From contig OX442314.1 in the NCBI GenBank assembly GCA_949358305.1, positions 37,049,211 to 37,113,210 of the forward strand: a stretch of DNA of 64,000 nt, read 5' to 3'. Source of the DNA: Strigamia acuminata (taxonomy: Eukaryota; Arthropoda; Chilopoda; Geophilomorpha; Linotaeniidae). The position numbers and the translations under genes are program-made. Position 1 is the stretch's first letter; each line of letters starts with the position of its first letter. The notes beneath the pieces are model-generated. The model searched no databases. It saw nothing but the letters and a program-made list of their open reading frames with translations, and had not been told where the DNA came from. This document shows positions 1 through 11,639 of the stretch, one piece after another.

Positions 1-2545
1 CGCAACGGCCCGCACGGGCCGTTAACGGGCCGTCGACGATCCCGTCACGATCCCGCAACGGCCCGTACGGGCCGTTAACGGGCCGCCGACGGTCCCGTCA
101 CGATCCCGTCACGGCTCGTGCGGGCCGTTAACGGGCCGCCGACAGTCCCGTCACGATCCCGTCACGGCCTGTGCGGGCCGTTAACGGGCCGTTAACGGGC
201 CGTTAACGGCCCGTTAACGGCGTAAAACCAAAAACAGGATTCGAGATTAATGTCTATGAATGTTGTACGCGTTTTCACGTACGTGTTGTCGGTTGTTGAT
301 TTTTTCGATTTACGCCGTAACGGCCCGTTAACGGCCCGTTAACGGCCCGTCAACGGCCCGTCAACGGCCCGCAACGGCCCGCACGGGCCGTTAACGGGCC
401 GTCGACGATCCCGTCACGATCCCGCAACGGCCCGCACGGGCCGTTAACGGGCCGCTGACGGTCCCGTCACGATCCCGTCACGGCCTTCGTTCCCGGACTT
501 CGGCTCGCCGACGGCCCGTACGACCTCACGCGGGCCGTTAACGGGCCGTTAACGGCCCGTTAACGGCCCGTTAACGGCGTAAAACCAAAAACAGGATTCG
601 AGATTAATGTCTATGAATGTTGTACGCGTTTTCATGTACGTGTTGTCGGTTGTTGATTTTTTCGATTCACGCCGTAACGGCCCGTTAACGGCCCGTTAAC
701 GGCCCGTCAACGGCCCGTCAACGGCCCGCAACGGCCCGCACGGGCCGTTAACGGGCCGTCGACGATCCCGTCACGATCCCGCAACGGCCCGCACGGGCCG
801 TTAACGGGCCGCTGACGGTCCCGTCACGATCCCGCAACGGCCCGCACGGGCCGTTAACGGGCCGTCGACGATCCCGTCACGATCCCGCAACGGCCCGTAC
901 GGGCCGTTAACGGGCCGCCGACGGTCCCGTCACGATCCCGTCACGGCTCGTGCGGGCCGTTAACGGGCCGCCGACGGTCCCGTCACGATCCCGTCACGGC
1001 CTGTGCGGGCCGTTAACGGGCCGTTAACGGGCCGTTAACGGCCCGTTAACGGCGTAAAACCAAAAACAGGATTCGAGATTAATGTCTATGAATGTTGTAC
1101 GCGTTTTCACGTACGTGTTGTCGGTTGTTGATTTTTTCGATTTACGCCGTAACGGCCCGTTAACGGCCCGTTAACGGCCCGTCAACGGCCCGTCAACGGC
1201 CCGCAACGGCCCGCACGGGCCGTTAACGGGCCGTCGACGATCCCGTCACGATCCCGCAACGGCCCGCACGGGCCGTTAACGGGCCGCTGACGGTCCCGTC
1301 ACGATCCCGTCACGGCCTTCGTTCCCGGACTTCGGCTCGCCGACGGCCCGTACGACCTCACGCGGGCCGTTAACGGGCCGTTAACGGCCCGTTAACGGCC
1401 CGTTAACGGCGTAAAACCAAAAACAGGATTCGAGATTAATGTCTATGAATGTTGTACGCGTTTTCATGTACGTGTTGTCGGTTGTTGATTTTTTCGATTC
1501 ACGCCGTAACGGCCCGTTAACGGCCCGTTAACGGCCCGTCAACGGCCCGTCAACGGCCCGCAACGGCCCGCACGGGCCGTTAACGGGCCGTCGACGATCC
1601 CGTCACGATCCCGCAACGGGCCGCTGACGGTCCCGTCACGATCCCGCAACGGCCCGCACGGGCCGTTAACGGGCCGTCGACGATCCCGTCACGATCCCGC
1701 AACGGCCCGCACGGGCCGTTAACGGGCCGCTGACGGTCCCGTCACGATCCCGCAACGGCCCGCACGGGCCGTTAACGGGCCGTCGACGGTCCCGTCACGA
1801 TCCCGCAACGGCCCGCACGGGCCGTTAACGGCCCGTTAACGGCCCGTTAACGGCCCGTTAACGGGGCAAAACCGAAAACAGGATTCGAGATTAATGTCTA
1901 TGAATGTTGTACGCGTTTTCATGTACGTGTTGTCGGTTGTTGATTTTTTCGATTCACGCCGTAACGGCCCGTTAACGGCCCGTTAACGGCCCGTCAACGG
2001 CCCGTCAACGGCCCGCAACGGCCCGCACGGGCCGTTAACGGGCCGTCGACGATCCCGTCACGATCCCGCAACGGCCCGCACGGGCCGTTAACGGGCCGCT
2101 GACGGTCCCGTCACGATCCCGTCACGGCCTTCGTTCCCGGACTTCGGCTCGCCGACGGCCCGTACGACCTCACGCGGGCCGTTAACGGGCCGTTAACGGG
2201 CCGTTAACGGCCCGTTAACGGCGTAAAACCAAAAACAGGATTCGAGATTAATGTCTATGAATGTTGTACGCGTTTTCACGTACGTGTTGTCGGTTGTTGA
2301 TTTTTTCGATTTACGCCGTAACGGCCCGTTAACGGCCCGTTAACGGCCCGTCAACGGCCCGTCAACGGCCCGCATGGAGTCGTACGGGCCGTTAACGGGC
2401 CGCCGACGGTCCCGTCACGATCCCGTCACGGCCCGTGCGGGCCGTTAACGGGCCGCCAACGGTCCCGTCACGATCCCGTCACGGCTCGTGCGGGCCGTTA
2501 ACGGGCCGCCGACAGTCCCGTCACGATCCCGTAACGGGCTGAAAA
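1..2545. repeat. GC-rich palindromic satellite with higher-order repeat structure
   Basis: The array is built from short modules around the perfect palindrome CCGTTAACGG, in forms such as GGCCCGTTAACGGGCC, alternating with CCCGTCACGATCCCG-type and CCCGCACGGGCC modules. Six copies of a roughly 105 bp AT-richer spacer, beginning with GTAAAACCAAAAACAGG or a close variant, start near 221, 578, 1053, 1410, 1865 and 2222. Spacings alternate 357, 475, 357, 455 and 357, so a two-spacer higher-order unit of 832 then 812 bp is visible. The spacers come in two subtypes that differ at linked positions (CACGTACG with GATTTACGCC, or CATGTACG with GATTCACGCC). No gene is supported; every open frame here is a by-product of the low-complexity composition. 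The array runs off the left edge of the window. Confidence 0.95.
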
Positions 2546-3290
2546 CGGGAAAACTGAAAGAGTCGGGTGCGAGACCACGTGACCCGGAGTGTGGTTTTTG
2601 GGGGCGAGGGCCGTCCTCCGACCGCGCCGTGACGCGCCCCGAGTCGGATCAAGAGGCGACCCGGTCGGAAACCGAACCTCGGGGTTCCTCGAGGCGTGGT
2701 TTTTTGGGGACGGGGGGAGGGGGGGGGGGGGGGATCGGGTCGCGTGCTCCGACCGCGCCGCAACGCGATGTGGGTCGGTCACCAACTTTTGTCAATTTTT
2801 GACAAATTTCCACGGAATTTCAGCAACATTTTACGAGACGTTTCTGCCCGACTAGACACGTTTCCGCAGGTTTTAGCAAAACAACGTTAAATTCTGTGGA
2901 AATTTATCAAATGTTGACAAAATTCTGTGCAAGTTTTGTCAGATACTTACTTACTTACGATATAAACTCGAACGTCGTCCATCGACACTCTCAACATTCC
3001 ACCGGACATTTTCCGGAAGAGTTTGTCCCGATCGGGACCACGCCTCGACGAAGCCCGGGACCCGGTTTCCGACCGGGTCGTTTTTGGCCCAAGTCACGGC
3101 GCGTCGCGGCGCTTTCGGAGCACGCGACCCGATCCCCCCCTCCCCCCGTTCTCAAAAACCACGCCTCGACGAAGCCCGGGACCCGGTTTCCGACCGGGTC
3201 GTTTTTGGCCCAAGTCACGGCGCGTCGCGGCGCGTTCGGAGCACATGAACCGATCCCCCCTCCCTCCCGTCACAAAAACCACGTTTTAGC
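2546..3290. repeat. Diverged GC-rich repeat block with tandem and inverted 121 bp units
   Basis: Two tandem units of 121 bp begin at 3038 and 3159 (both start CCACGCCTCGACGAAGCCCG). A degenerate third start lies at 3279. A related copy in reverse orientation occupies about 2600-2790 and includes a long G tract at 2704-2735 that matches the C tracts in the forward units. Between the inverted and direct copies, 2790-3000 is AT-richer with imperfect repeats of TTGACAAATTT. Open frames here are low-complexity artefacts. The stretch 3291-3490 to the right shows nothing I can identify. Confidence 0.75.
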
Positions 3291-3490
3291 GAAACCCTTG
3301 ACCGGTCACAAAACCCACCGAACACCGAAAAGCAACGAACAAAACGCGCTCGGTCGCACGAACTACTCGGCCAAAACAACATCCGCAAATTCCGCATCAC
3401 AGTCGCGATCAACGAAACAACGTATAGGCCGCCGTAATGTTAAAAAGCGGGACCCTTTCGCCCCCGACAAAATCCGCACACATACCCCAA

Positions 3491-6400
3491 GGTTAAAGGT
3501 TTTAGCATTGTCTGAGTAGACAATGCCAGGGACTCCTCTTCTTGCAATAAGTCGTTTAAATGCGAGAATGAATTTCTCCGTAGTGAGATCAGATACAAGT
3601 TCTAAATGAACAGCTCGCACCACGGCACAAGTGAACAGAGCGATGTAAGTCTTTTTTCCGTTTTTAGTGTATAGTGGTCCGGCGAAGTCTATGCCAATAA
3701 TTTGAAATGGCTCCGCACGATTCACTCTGTCCGCAGGTAGCAAACCGACCGTTTGAGTCATCAATTTTGCGTTCACTCTTCGACAAGTCACGCATCGGGA
3801 AATCAATGTCTTGATGAATTTTCTTCCTTTTTTAACCCAGTATTTCGCTCTAAATTCTGACAGAGTGTTGCCTAGTCCTCCATGTAAAGTTCTATGATGA
3901 CAATCTTCGACTATTAATTTTACAGCCGGTGAATTTGAATCCAAAACGATGGGGCTCACAAAATTTTCTATTCCCGTGTTAAAACGTATTCTCGAGTCGA
4001 TTCGTATAATTTCATTCTGGTCGAGAACTACGGCTACGCTTGCTAGGGGTGAATCGCTTTTCAGTTTCGTTGAATTTTTCAAGCTATATATTTCCTCCGA
4101 AAATCTCTGTTTTTGTATACTGCGCAACCAATAAATTTCGGCTGTTTCTAACTCTTCCGTCTTTAACGGTCCGATGACTGTTTCGATTTTTCTTGAATTG
4201 TGGCAAAATCTCAAAATCCAGGCGGTGATTCGTTTGACTTTGGTCCAACTGCTGTACTTTTCAATATCGAAAATCGCCTCTTCACTTGATCGAGTCACAT
4301 TTACGCGAGTATCTATTTCTTCAATTTCTTCTTCAAAGTTGGACTCTGTTTCTTCGTCGAATTTTTGTGGCCAATGTGTCTCGTCCTTTTTCAGCCACTC
4401 AGGGCCGCTCCACCATTCGATGTCTTGAACCAATTTGTCGGCCTCCATTCCTCGGGTTAACTTATCCGCTGGATTGACCTTCCCCGGGCAATGACGCCAA
4501 CAGGCGACCTCGGTGTTCGTGCGGATTTCGCGGACTCGGTTCGAGACGAATGGATTTGACTTCTTCTGTTGCTCGCGAATCCAGAAATATGTAATGGACG
4601 AATCGGTCCAGTAGAAAACACGCTGAATTTCTAACTTCTTGAGTTTCACGGCAACTCGCGACAGCAGCAATGCGCCCATCAATTCGAGTTTGGGCAGCGT
4701 TAAAGACTTCAGTGGTGCAACGCGCGACTTCGACATACAGAGTGTGACTTCTACGGATGTTTCATTTTTTGTTCGAATGTAGACCACGACTCCATATGCT
4801 TTGGGGCTTGCGTCGCAAAACAAATGCAATTCACGATCTGGATTTGATTGTTGTCCAGCGCTGTAATGTCGAGGAACGGCAATTTTTCTTAGCAATACGA
4901 CTTGTTGTCGCCAACTTGACCATTGTTTTGAAATGTCGGGGGGCAATGGCGAATCCCAACCTATATTTCGAGTCCATAATTCCTGGAACATCAGTTTGCC
5001 GACAATTACAAATGGTGTCGCAAATCCTAATGGATCGTAAATCCTTGCCACGGACTGAACGATCAAACGTTTTGATTCCTTGAGTTGATCTTGTGCGTCA
5101 GCCCATTCGCCTATTTCGAGCAGGAGGTGGTCGGTTATAAAGTTCCAGATCAGTCCCAACACGGACGTCGAGTGTTTGTCGGCGTCGACCAGATTTGCGT
5201 CCGACGGAATTTCTCTCGCAAAAAGTTCTCGCAAGCTTTGTGAGTTCGAATGCCATTTGCGTAGGGGCATGTGCGCTTCCATCATCAATTTGCGAGCTTC
5301 GTGGAATATTTTTTCCACCTCCCCTTCGGATTTGGCGCAACCGAGCAAGTCGTCGACGTAAAATTTATCTTTGATTTGAGCAACTGTTTCTTCATATTTT
5401 TCACGCATGTTGTCGAGATGTAGTTGAATTGAGTCGTTTAAAAGGTAGGGACTTGATTTGACTCCGAATACTACTCTTTTCTGTCGCATAACTCTGGGCT
5501 TCACAAACTGCTGACCGTCCCATTCTTCCGGTGTCCAAAGGAAACGAACGAAATCCCGATCTGCCATTCTCAGCAATAGCTGTAAAAACGCCTTTTCTAT
5601 GTCCGAAAGATAAGCAAATGGTTCTTTTCGAAACAAAATCAGCAATATAAGTATTTCTGGCAGCAAATTAGGACCGCTGTCCAGGCAATCGTTCAGTGAA
5701 AGTTCATTTTTTCCTTTAGCTGAGGCATCGAAAACGATCCGAATCTTTGTCGTGACGCGATCTTCTTTAATAACGGCTCGGTGTGGCATGTAGTACGAAT
5801 TTTCATGTTGCGGTTCATTAACTTCTTCGATTATTCCATCACGTATTTGATCGTCGAAAATTTGTTTGTAGGCGGCGTAGAATCCTGGATTTTTCTTAAA
5901 TTTTCTTACTAGATTCCAAAAACGTTTCTCAGCTATTTCATAATTATTGTGAAGTTTTTTCGGTTCGACCAACCACGGCAATGCGACGACGTATCTTCCT
6001 TCTTCTCTCGTCACTTGTTCGCGAAAACGAAGTGCGCAGGAATTTCGATCGGTCAATGTTTCGTCTTCACTCTCGTGGCGAATGCCGATGGACTCGAGCT
6101 CCCAGAATTTTTTCAGACTCTCGTCCAGTTGCTCCTCGAGACGGACGCTGCACACGCGGGTGACTAGTGTGGACATTGTCGTGACGTTTATCGATGACCC
6201 CATCAAAGTCCAGCCAAATAACGTCTCCACAGCAACCAGATTTTCCTCAATTTTTCGAACGCATCCGGTCAGTATCTTCGCGATACAATCAACGCCTAAA
6301 AGTATAAAAATGTCAAAATTAGTTTCGTTTTCTGAATTTATCACGATTTTGTTGCGTTCGAGGGCGGCTCGCAAGCCAGCCTGCAACTCAGTATGAATGG

Positions 6401-7994
6401 GTTTTGTAATCCACGGCGTCTCGAGTGCCGTAACAGAGAGCGATTTATTTTTGTCGCCAACATTGCACAATTTAAGTTCGAATCGATTTCTTTTAGTGTT
6501 CAACGGTGTCTGATTTCCAAAAGTGTGCACGTTTAAATGTTCTTCTCCATTCGGCTTCAAATGCAAGTCTTTTGCCAAACTAGCCAGTACGAAGGAACTC
6601 TGGCTTCCCGGATCGATCAAACACTGCACGATGGACTCACGAGATTCGTTTTGAATTTTTACGAATATTGTTGCCAATGTTGCGGTTGGAGGTTGTGCGT
6701 ACGCAGCGAGGTTTTCGTTTGTTGATACGAGCAAAGTGACTTTTTCTTTTGGCGTCTCAGATGGGCCTTCGCACACGAGTTGGTTGTGATGGCGTTGACA
6801 CAGTTTACACGTAACACGGAAGGTGCAGTTTCGAGACGAATGTCCTTTTTTTAAGCATTTGAAACAGCGACCTTCCTTTTTAACGAACTCTTTACGTTCG
6901 GTTGCGGTAGTCAAACACCCGTCACGCTCATGAGTCTTGTTGCAAAACATGCAATTAGTAATTGTTGTGCTCAAAACACGAGCAGACGGCACCCGATTGG
7001 GTTTTTGATTGGATTTGTCTACCTCAATTTTTTCAGGTTTGCTTTTCTCTGTTGAGCGGTGAAGATCTTGAAAGTTCTCAATTTTATTGTGGTGCACGAG
7101 TTCGTTACGCACCATGTCCAACAAATCTTTAGCTTTGTATTTCCCGTCGGGATATTGACGTGAAAATTCCAGCGAAATTTGTCGTGGCACTAGTCCTAGA
7201 ATGAGTGGACACGCTGTTGCGTCAATGGCATCAACATTCATATTTGCCGCATTCAGACCGCGTACGTGTGTTTCACACTCATCGTACAATTTTTGAAGAG
7301 GAATAGGATCGAGAATATCACGTACGGGTTTCATTTTCATTAGGGAGCGTAAATGTGCGCTGAGAAGAACATCTGTACGGCCAAAGCGTTCGAGCAACAA
7401 TTTTTTAGCGATCGGATAGTTTTCATTTGTTGGCGGTAATCCCTTCAACACGAGTGCTGCTTCTCCATCCAAGAGCGACTTTAAATACACCAATTTACTT
7501 TGCGCAGAAATGTTCGTTTTGGTGTCAATTGAGATCTCAAAATTACCCCAAAAGTCAGCCCAGTCCAGCGGATCTCCTTTGAATTTAATTGTGTCGTACT
7601 TGGGCAGTCGCATGGGTGAGTCTTGTGGCACACTCGCGGTCCCGTGGTAATTATTTGTTATCGGCGGGAGTACAGGTGTGGTTGGGGGCGCGATGAAAGT
7701 AATTAGCGCCTCGTCGATTTCGACACCACAATCAATAATTTTTTCGTGATATTCAGTCTCGGATCGAGTGATTTCTTCATCTATCTCTTGTTCGTCGGTG
7801 AGCATGGCCAAGATTTTGGCGTCGAGCGATTTGAGTTCATTTGATTTTGCTTGTAGATGCACTTTTATCTTTTTTAAATCGAGTTCATTTATAGGTATAC
7901 CAGCGAGAATTGTTTTGGCCTTCGTTATAGTTGTGGTGGTCAGCCTACGGGTTACTGCACGCTGAGCCTTCAACACGGCGAGGTCGTCGGCCAT
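3491..7994 (-). pseudogene. BEL/Pao gag-pol polyprotein, truncated in integrase
   Basis: The frame opens with ATG at 7994 and runs about 1500 family-like codons without interruption. Visible in order: a Gag region of the DUF1759 type (near residues 130-220, motif LDWADFWGNF), three zinc knuckles at about 348-405 (one is CFKCLKKGHSSRNC), an aspartic protease with DPGS replacing the usual DSG/DTG (about 460), reverse transcriptase with YVDD (about 881), RNase H starting FCDASPKAYG (about 1060), the integrase HHCC zinc site (about 1366) and the integrase core with its first two aspartates (GIDFAGP, YSDNAKTF). The last 42 codons of the open frame come from flanking DNA. Without the third catalytic residue this copy cannot make a working integrase. 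The intact upstream frame suggests a fairly young insertion that lost its end later. Confidence 0.92.
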
Positions 7995-8062
7995 TGTTAA
8001 ATTCGAGATGCTACTTGCAGTTTTTTCAGATTGAAGTTACGAGTTTGTTCCCTGGAAAGATG

Positions 8063-8080
8063 TCCCGGGTTTCGGCACCA
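8063..8080 (-). other. BEL/Pao primer-binding site
   Basis: On the minus strand this reads TGGTGCCGAAACCCGGGA, starting with the TGG expected opposite a tRNA CCA end and typical of BEL/Pao elements. It lies 10 bases inside the LTR boundary at 8091. I did not assign the tRNA. Confidence 0.8.
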
Positions 8081-8090
8081 ATTTACGAAA

Positions 8091-8611
8091 TGTAAATGAA
8101 CTTCACGATGGGTGATGAATTGTAAAACAGCAAAAGCGACGGTCGAAATAAAACTTAACAACTTTTAATTTTACTTGAGTTGAAAAATGACATTCTTTTT
8201 CACAAGTGACGCGTGGTCAGCGAGTTGAGGGTGGAATGTAGGTTACATAGAAAAAACGGGGTCTACATCCGGTCAACAAGGGCCGAAAGATACCCAATTT
8301 ACATAAAAGAGGGCTCTCGAAAAGACCCTCGAGCGATTTATATAACACAAAAAGAACACAGACAATTTAATGCAATAACACAACTGAAAAGTCAGCAAAA
8401 ACCATGATGAAACACAATTAAACACGATAATACACAATAAGGCACAATGAATGAAAAAGAACACAAAACACAAAACAAAACACAAAACACTTAATTGCAA
8501 TAAACACAAATCAATCACTAAATTCAATCGATAATTAAACTAAGACAAAATTACTAAAATCAAATACATGAATAAACATTAAAAACAAATTAAATCAGTC
8601 TAGATTTTACA
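8091..8611 (-). repeat. BEL/Pao 5' LTR (521 bp)
   Basis: On the minus strand the segment begins TGTAAAATC and ends CATTTACA, giving matched TGTAAA/TTTACA termini. It lies between the primer-binding site and a foreign Gypsy fragment. The part at 8400-8600 is rich in ACACAAT-type repeats. There is no partner LTR to compare because the 3' end of the element is gone, so the boundaries rest on termini and position only. Confidence 0.7.
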
Positions 8612-9075
8612 GTTTGAAAGTGGGAGATAAAGTGTTGGTAAGACGGAGAAAGCTGAATAAATTGACCAGCCCATACGACCCAGTGCCGTTTACGGTATCG
8701 TCGGTAATGGGCTCCCGGATTGTAGCTCGGAGACGAGAACAGGAAATTGTGCGAAATTCGTCTTTCTTTAAAAAGATCGGTGTGGAGGAGAGGGAGACTG
8801 GAATGCGAGAGGATGGAGACGATGAGCTGAGGGGGACGGAGGAGGAAGTTGTCGCGGAGAATCCGGAGATGGAGGCGGAGGTTGGAGTGGCGGAATTCGA
8901 TGGGGTGGAGGAGGAGGAAGCTGCGGAAGTGCCGGGCGAGACGATGGGTGGTGTACCGGAGGTCGTAGTTCCCGTGGAGCCACCGAGGAAAGTGCGAGAG
9001 TCAGTTAGAACGACGAAAGGAAAACCACCACAACGATACGGAAATTATGTGTCCACCACAAAGAAGCGTACATAG
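8612..9075 (+). pseudogene. Gypsy pol C-terminal fragment (integrase tail)
   Basis: An open frame without an ATG encodes KVGDKVLVRRRKLNKL followed by SPYDPVPFTV and ARRREQEIVRNSSFFKK. This is the C-terminal SH3-like integrase segment of Metaviridae (Gypsy) pol. An acidic low-complexity tail follows, ending PPQRYGNYVSTTKKRT and a stop. The frame is cut at its left by the BEL LTR at 8611/8612, so only about 150 residues remain. The polypurine tract and LTR start follow at 9163-9174. It is a relic of a 3' end, not a gene. Confidence 0.85.
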
Positions 9076-9162
9076 ACATTAATGAAATTGTAATATACTT
9101 ATATCTTTATTTATGTGTTCAAGTTCAATGTAAAATAGTTTAAGAAATAATTGTTATTATGT

Positions 9163-9300
9163 AGGGGGAGGGATGTAGTGTTTGTAAGGATGACCGCCAG
9201 AGGGCGCGTCATCCAGAGGAAAGGTGAACGAGGATATAACCTGAATAAAACAGTTATTAGCTGGCTATGAACTGAAGCGGGTGCGCTGTCTTGAATATCA
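9163..9300 (+). repeat. Polypurine tract and start of Gypsy LTR
   Basis: AGGGGGAGGGA at 9163-9173 is followed by TGTAGTGTTTG, the expected tract-plus-LTR junction downstream of pol. The LTR part has a TATA-like GATATAACC and an AATAAA. It is interrupted at 9301 by a fold-back element flanked by TA. The LTR may resume at about 9817 and end TGTAACA near 9829. The same tract-plus-TGTAGTGT layout is seen at 30121-30138. Confidence 0.65.
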
Positions 9301-9816
9301 TAGGGGGTATAGAGGGGGACCAGTAGATCACATTTCCACCAATCAAAAATTCCAAAAAAAATTTTCCACTTAATAACAGCCCTCAAAACAATGGAAGATT
9401 TCATATATCGTGCGTCACGCATATCGCCCACATTTGCCAGGTTAAAGCGCAATTCTCAAATAAAAACACAATCGGTAGCCAACAGCAGAAGTTTATTACA
9501 AGAGATGCTCTACATGTCCACCAAGTGCATCAATGCACAGCTGGTAGCGGTGGAATAAATTCATTCTGACTCTGTTAAAGATCTGTCGGTTATCTGTGAC
9601 CTCTTTGGGGTTTTTTTTGTAATTCTTTAACATTAAAATGATCAGTTTGTGTGTATTTATTTGATAATTGTGCTTTAACCTGGCAAACGTGGACGATATG
9701 CATGGTGCGATATTTGAAATCTTCCATTGTTTTAGGGCTGTGACTAAGTGGGAAATTCTTTTTGAAATTTTTGATTAGTGGAAATGTGATCTCCTGGTCC
9801 CCCTCTATACCCCCTA
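9301..9816. mobile_element. Fold-back/MITE-like inverted repeat element
   Basis: Arms of about 170 bp (9301-9469 and 9648-9816) are inverted imperfect copies. Both begin TAGGGGGTATAGAGGGGGACC and both carry a shared internal stretch including AACAATGGAAGATTTCA. The central 9470-9647 is unique. The TA at each end fits a TA target duplication. Open frames across it are not coding. Mobilising transposase unknown. Confidence 0.7.
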
Positions 9817-11035
9817 TTTCTGTGTAACATGAATTCTGATACACCCTGTATATATATATATTAATAGTGCCATCTAGGGACAAAATCAATTACTTTATTA
9901 ACTAAAGTTCGTGACTGTCACAAATTGATGTGATCTTAAGAGCCGAGCTCCAGATCCTTCGCTGAGATTTGTCAACCATCAATTTCTCCTCGTGACTCGT
10001 AATTTGATGGCGAATTAAGAATCGCCGTGTCGGTTTGGTCTTGTGGCGAATCATCCGCGGATTGGGGTCCGTCGACGGTCATGTCCATTGGGGTTGGCGT
10101 TGGATCGATGGAAGATGGATGCATGGTGACGAGTCGTGACTGAGCAAGATGGATTGATTTGAACATGTTCTTCCAAAATTTCGTGAGATACGTGATTCAT
10201 AATCAGATTTTAAAGTCAGCCACTTAGATGTCAAATGTAAACACAGAACCAATTAGGCCTACAGTAGAACGCGCGTGACACTGCGGTCAATGCGCGAGGC
10301 ACTCGCACGGGCCATTCATCCCTCGGGACGCAAGCGTAAATCAAGGTGTTATCGGCGACCCCCATCGGATGGCGCCTCACGAGCACCACTCGAGCAGAAC
10401 TGAAAGAGCAAGTCCATAAAGGGGTCGCCATTGTACAGCCAGACGAAGAAATGCAAAACAGAAGACGACGTCGAAGAAGGAACTAGAAAACGGCCCAAAA
10501 TTTTGTGAACTTATTATTTGATTTATTTATGTATTTTTCATGCCACTCCGCGAATTATGATTGCTTTTTAATTGTGACTTTGTTGTATGTGGGTTGTGCA
10601 AGAAGCGTCTCCTGGTGGTTGCCAGGAGCGTTCATTAAACCAAGATTTAAGGACTCCTCCTCTAGATCTGGAAAGGATTTATGGTCAGAATCCGCCAACT
10701 GTTAAGATAGTAATGGAGACGGTGATGGTCAATGGAGAGTTGCACCACCGAGATGAGCAGCTTCAGCAATGACAACTCGGGACCTGCAGCCAGTCTATTG
10801 AAACGCTTGCTTGCTACTACCTCGATACAACAATATTCTTGGTCCAACACCTGTAAAATCTAAAAACCAGATCCAATTTCATTTCAGTCATACCAACATG
10901 CCACTTGCCCAGACAATTTGTCACTTTTCACAGCTACACAAACTGTGTCAACCACCTAAGCCGGGACGGAGGAAGGGTTATATCCTAGTTCCTAGAAACG
11001 TAAATCTGGTCCTAGATTATTTTATTTAGCATCTA
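9817..11035. other. Intergenic, no gene recognised
   Basis: After the fold-back element this stretch has an ACACCCTGTATATATATAT motif (about 9839-9861) that resembles a MITE end but has no partner found nearby. Short open frames at 9972-10166 and 10587-10772 have no recognisable family or support. Confidence 0.5.
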
Positions 11036-11362
11036 GTTTATTTTTAGGTTTTATAAATTATTCTTTATTTTTAGGTTTTTTAATTATTGTTTATTTTTAG
11101 GTTTTTTAATTATTGTTTATTTTTAGGTTTTTTAATTATTGTTTATTTTTAGGTTTTTTAATTGTTTATTTTTAGTTTTTTTAATTATTGTTTATTTTTA
11201 GGTTTTTTAATTATTGTTTATTTTTAGGTTTTTTAATTATTGTTTATTTTTAGGTTTTTTAATTATTCTTTATTTTTAAGTTTTTTAATTATTCTTTATT
11301 TTTAGGTTTTTTAATTATTCTTTATTTTTAGGTTTTTTTAATTATTCTTTATTTTTAACATT
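11036..11362. repeat. AT-rich 26 bp minisatellite
   Basis: About a dozen near-identical tandem units of a 26 bp repeat around TTTTTTAATTATTGTTTATTTTTAG. Later units (from about 11260) share TTC in place of TTG, so variants are grouped by position. No coding potential. Confidence 0.9.
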
Positions 11363-11639
11363 GATTTTGTCACACATTGCTGTCCATCGCCGCTACCGTA
11401 AACGCTCAAAAAGTGTCCCTGAAATGCGAGATATGTATTCGTGCAATGTGCTGCCGTGAAGTTTCAGGGGGCGTTTGTTAAAGCAATGCGATTTTATTCC
11501 AATTATATTGCGCAAAAAATATTGACATTTCCGATACCACTAACAGCGTTAACTTCCATTATCAAGACCTCTCCATGTGGTAGCCACACATAAATCTTGC
11601 GAAAATGGAATGAAACCCTTGACTGTATTTAGATTAAAA
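11363..11639. other. Intergenic, nothing recognised
   Basis: No gene, RNA or clear repeat seen between the minisatellite and the inverted interspersed repeat to the right. Confidence 0.4.

Larger units (their letters stand above)
3491..8611 (-). mobile_element. BEL/Pao LTR retrotransposon, 3' end missing
   Basis: Reading right to left, the element has a 5' LTR (8091-8611), a primer-binding site (8063-8080), a short leader and one long gag-pol frame that stops matching the family inside the integrase at about 3491. The third integrase catalytic residue, the rest of pol and the 3' LTR are absent. Sequence beyond the break is unrelated GC-rich DNA next to the satellite. The right LTR edge abuts a Gypsy pol fragment at 8612, suggesting the BEL copy jumped into that older element. 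A target-site duplication cannot be tested because the left end is lost. Confidence 0.9.

Noticed and set aside
1-2545. CRISPR-like array
   Set aside because: Spacers are themselves repeated and the modules are variable palindromes; eukaryotic satellite is the fitting explanation.
2488-3519. Several overlapping open frames on both strands rich in Arg, Pro and Gly
   Set aside because: They lie in GC-rich tandem and inverted repeats, appear in many frames at once and have no domain; base composition explains them.
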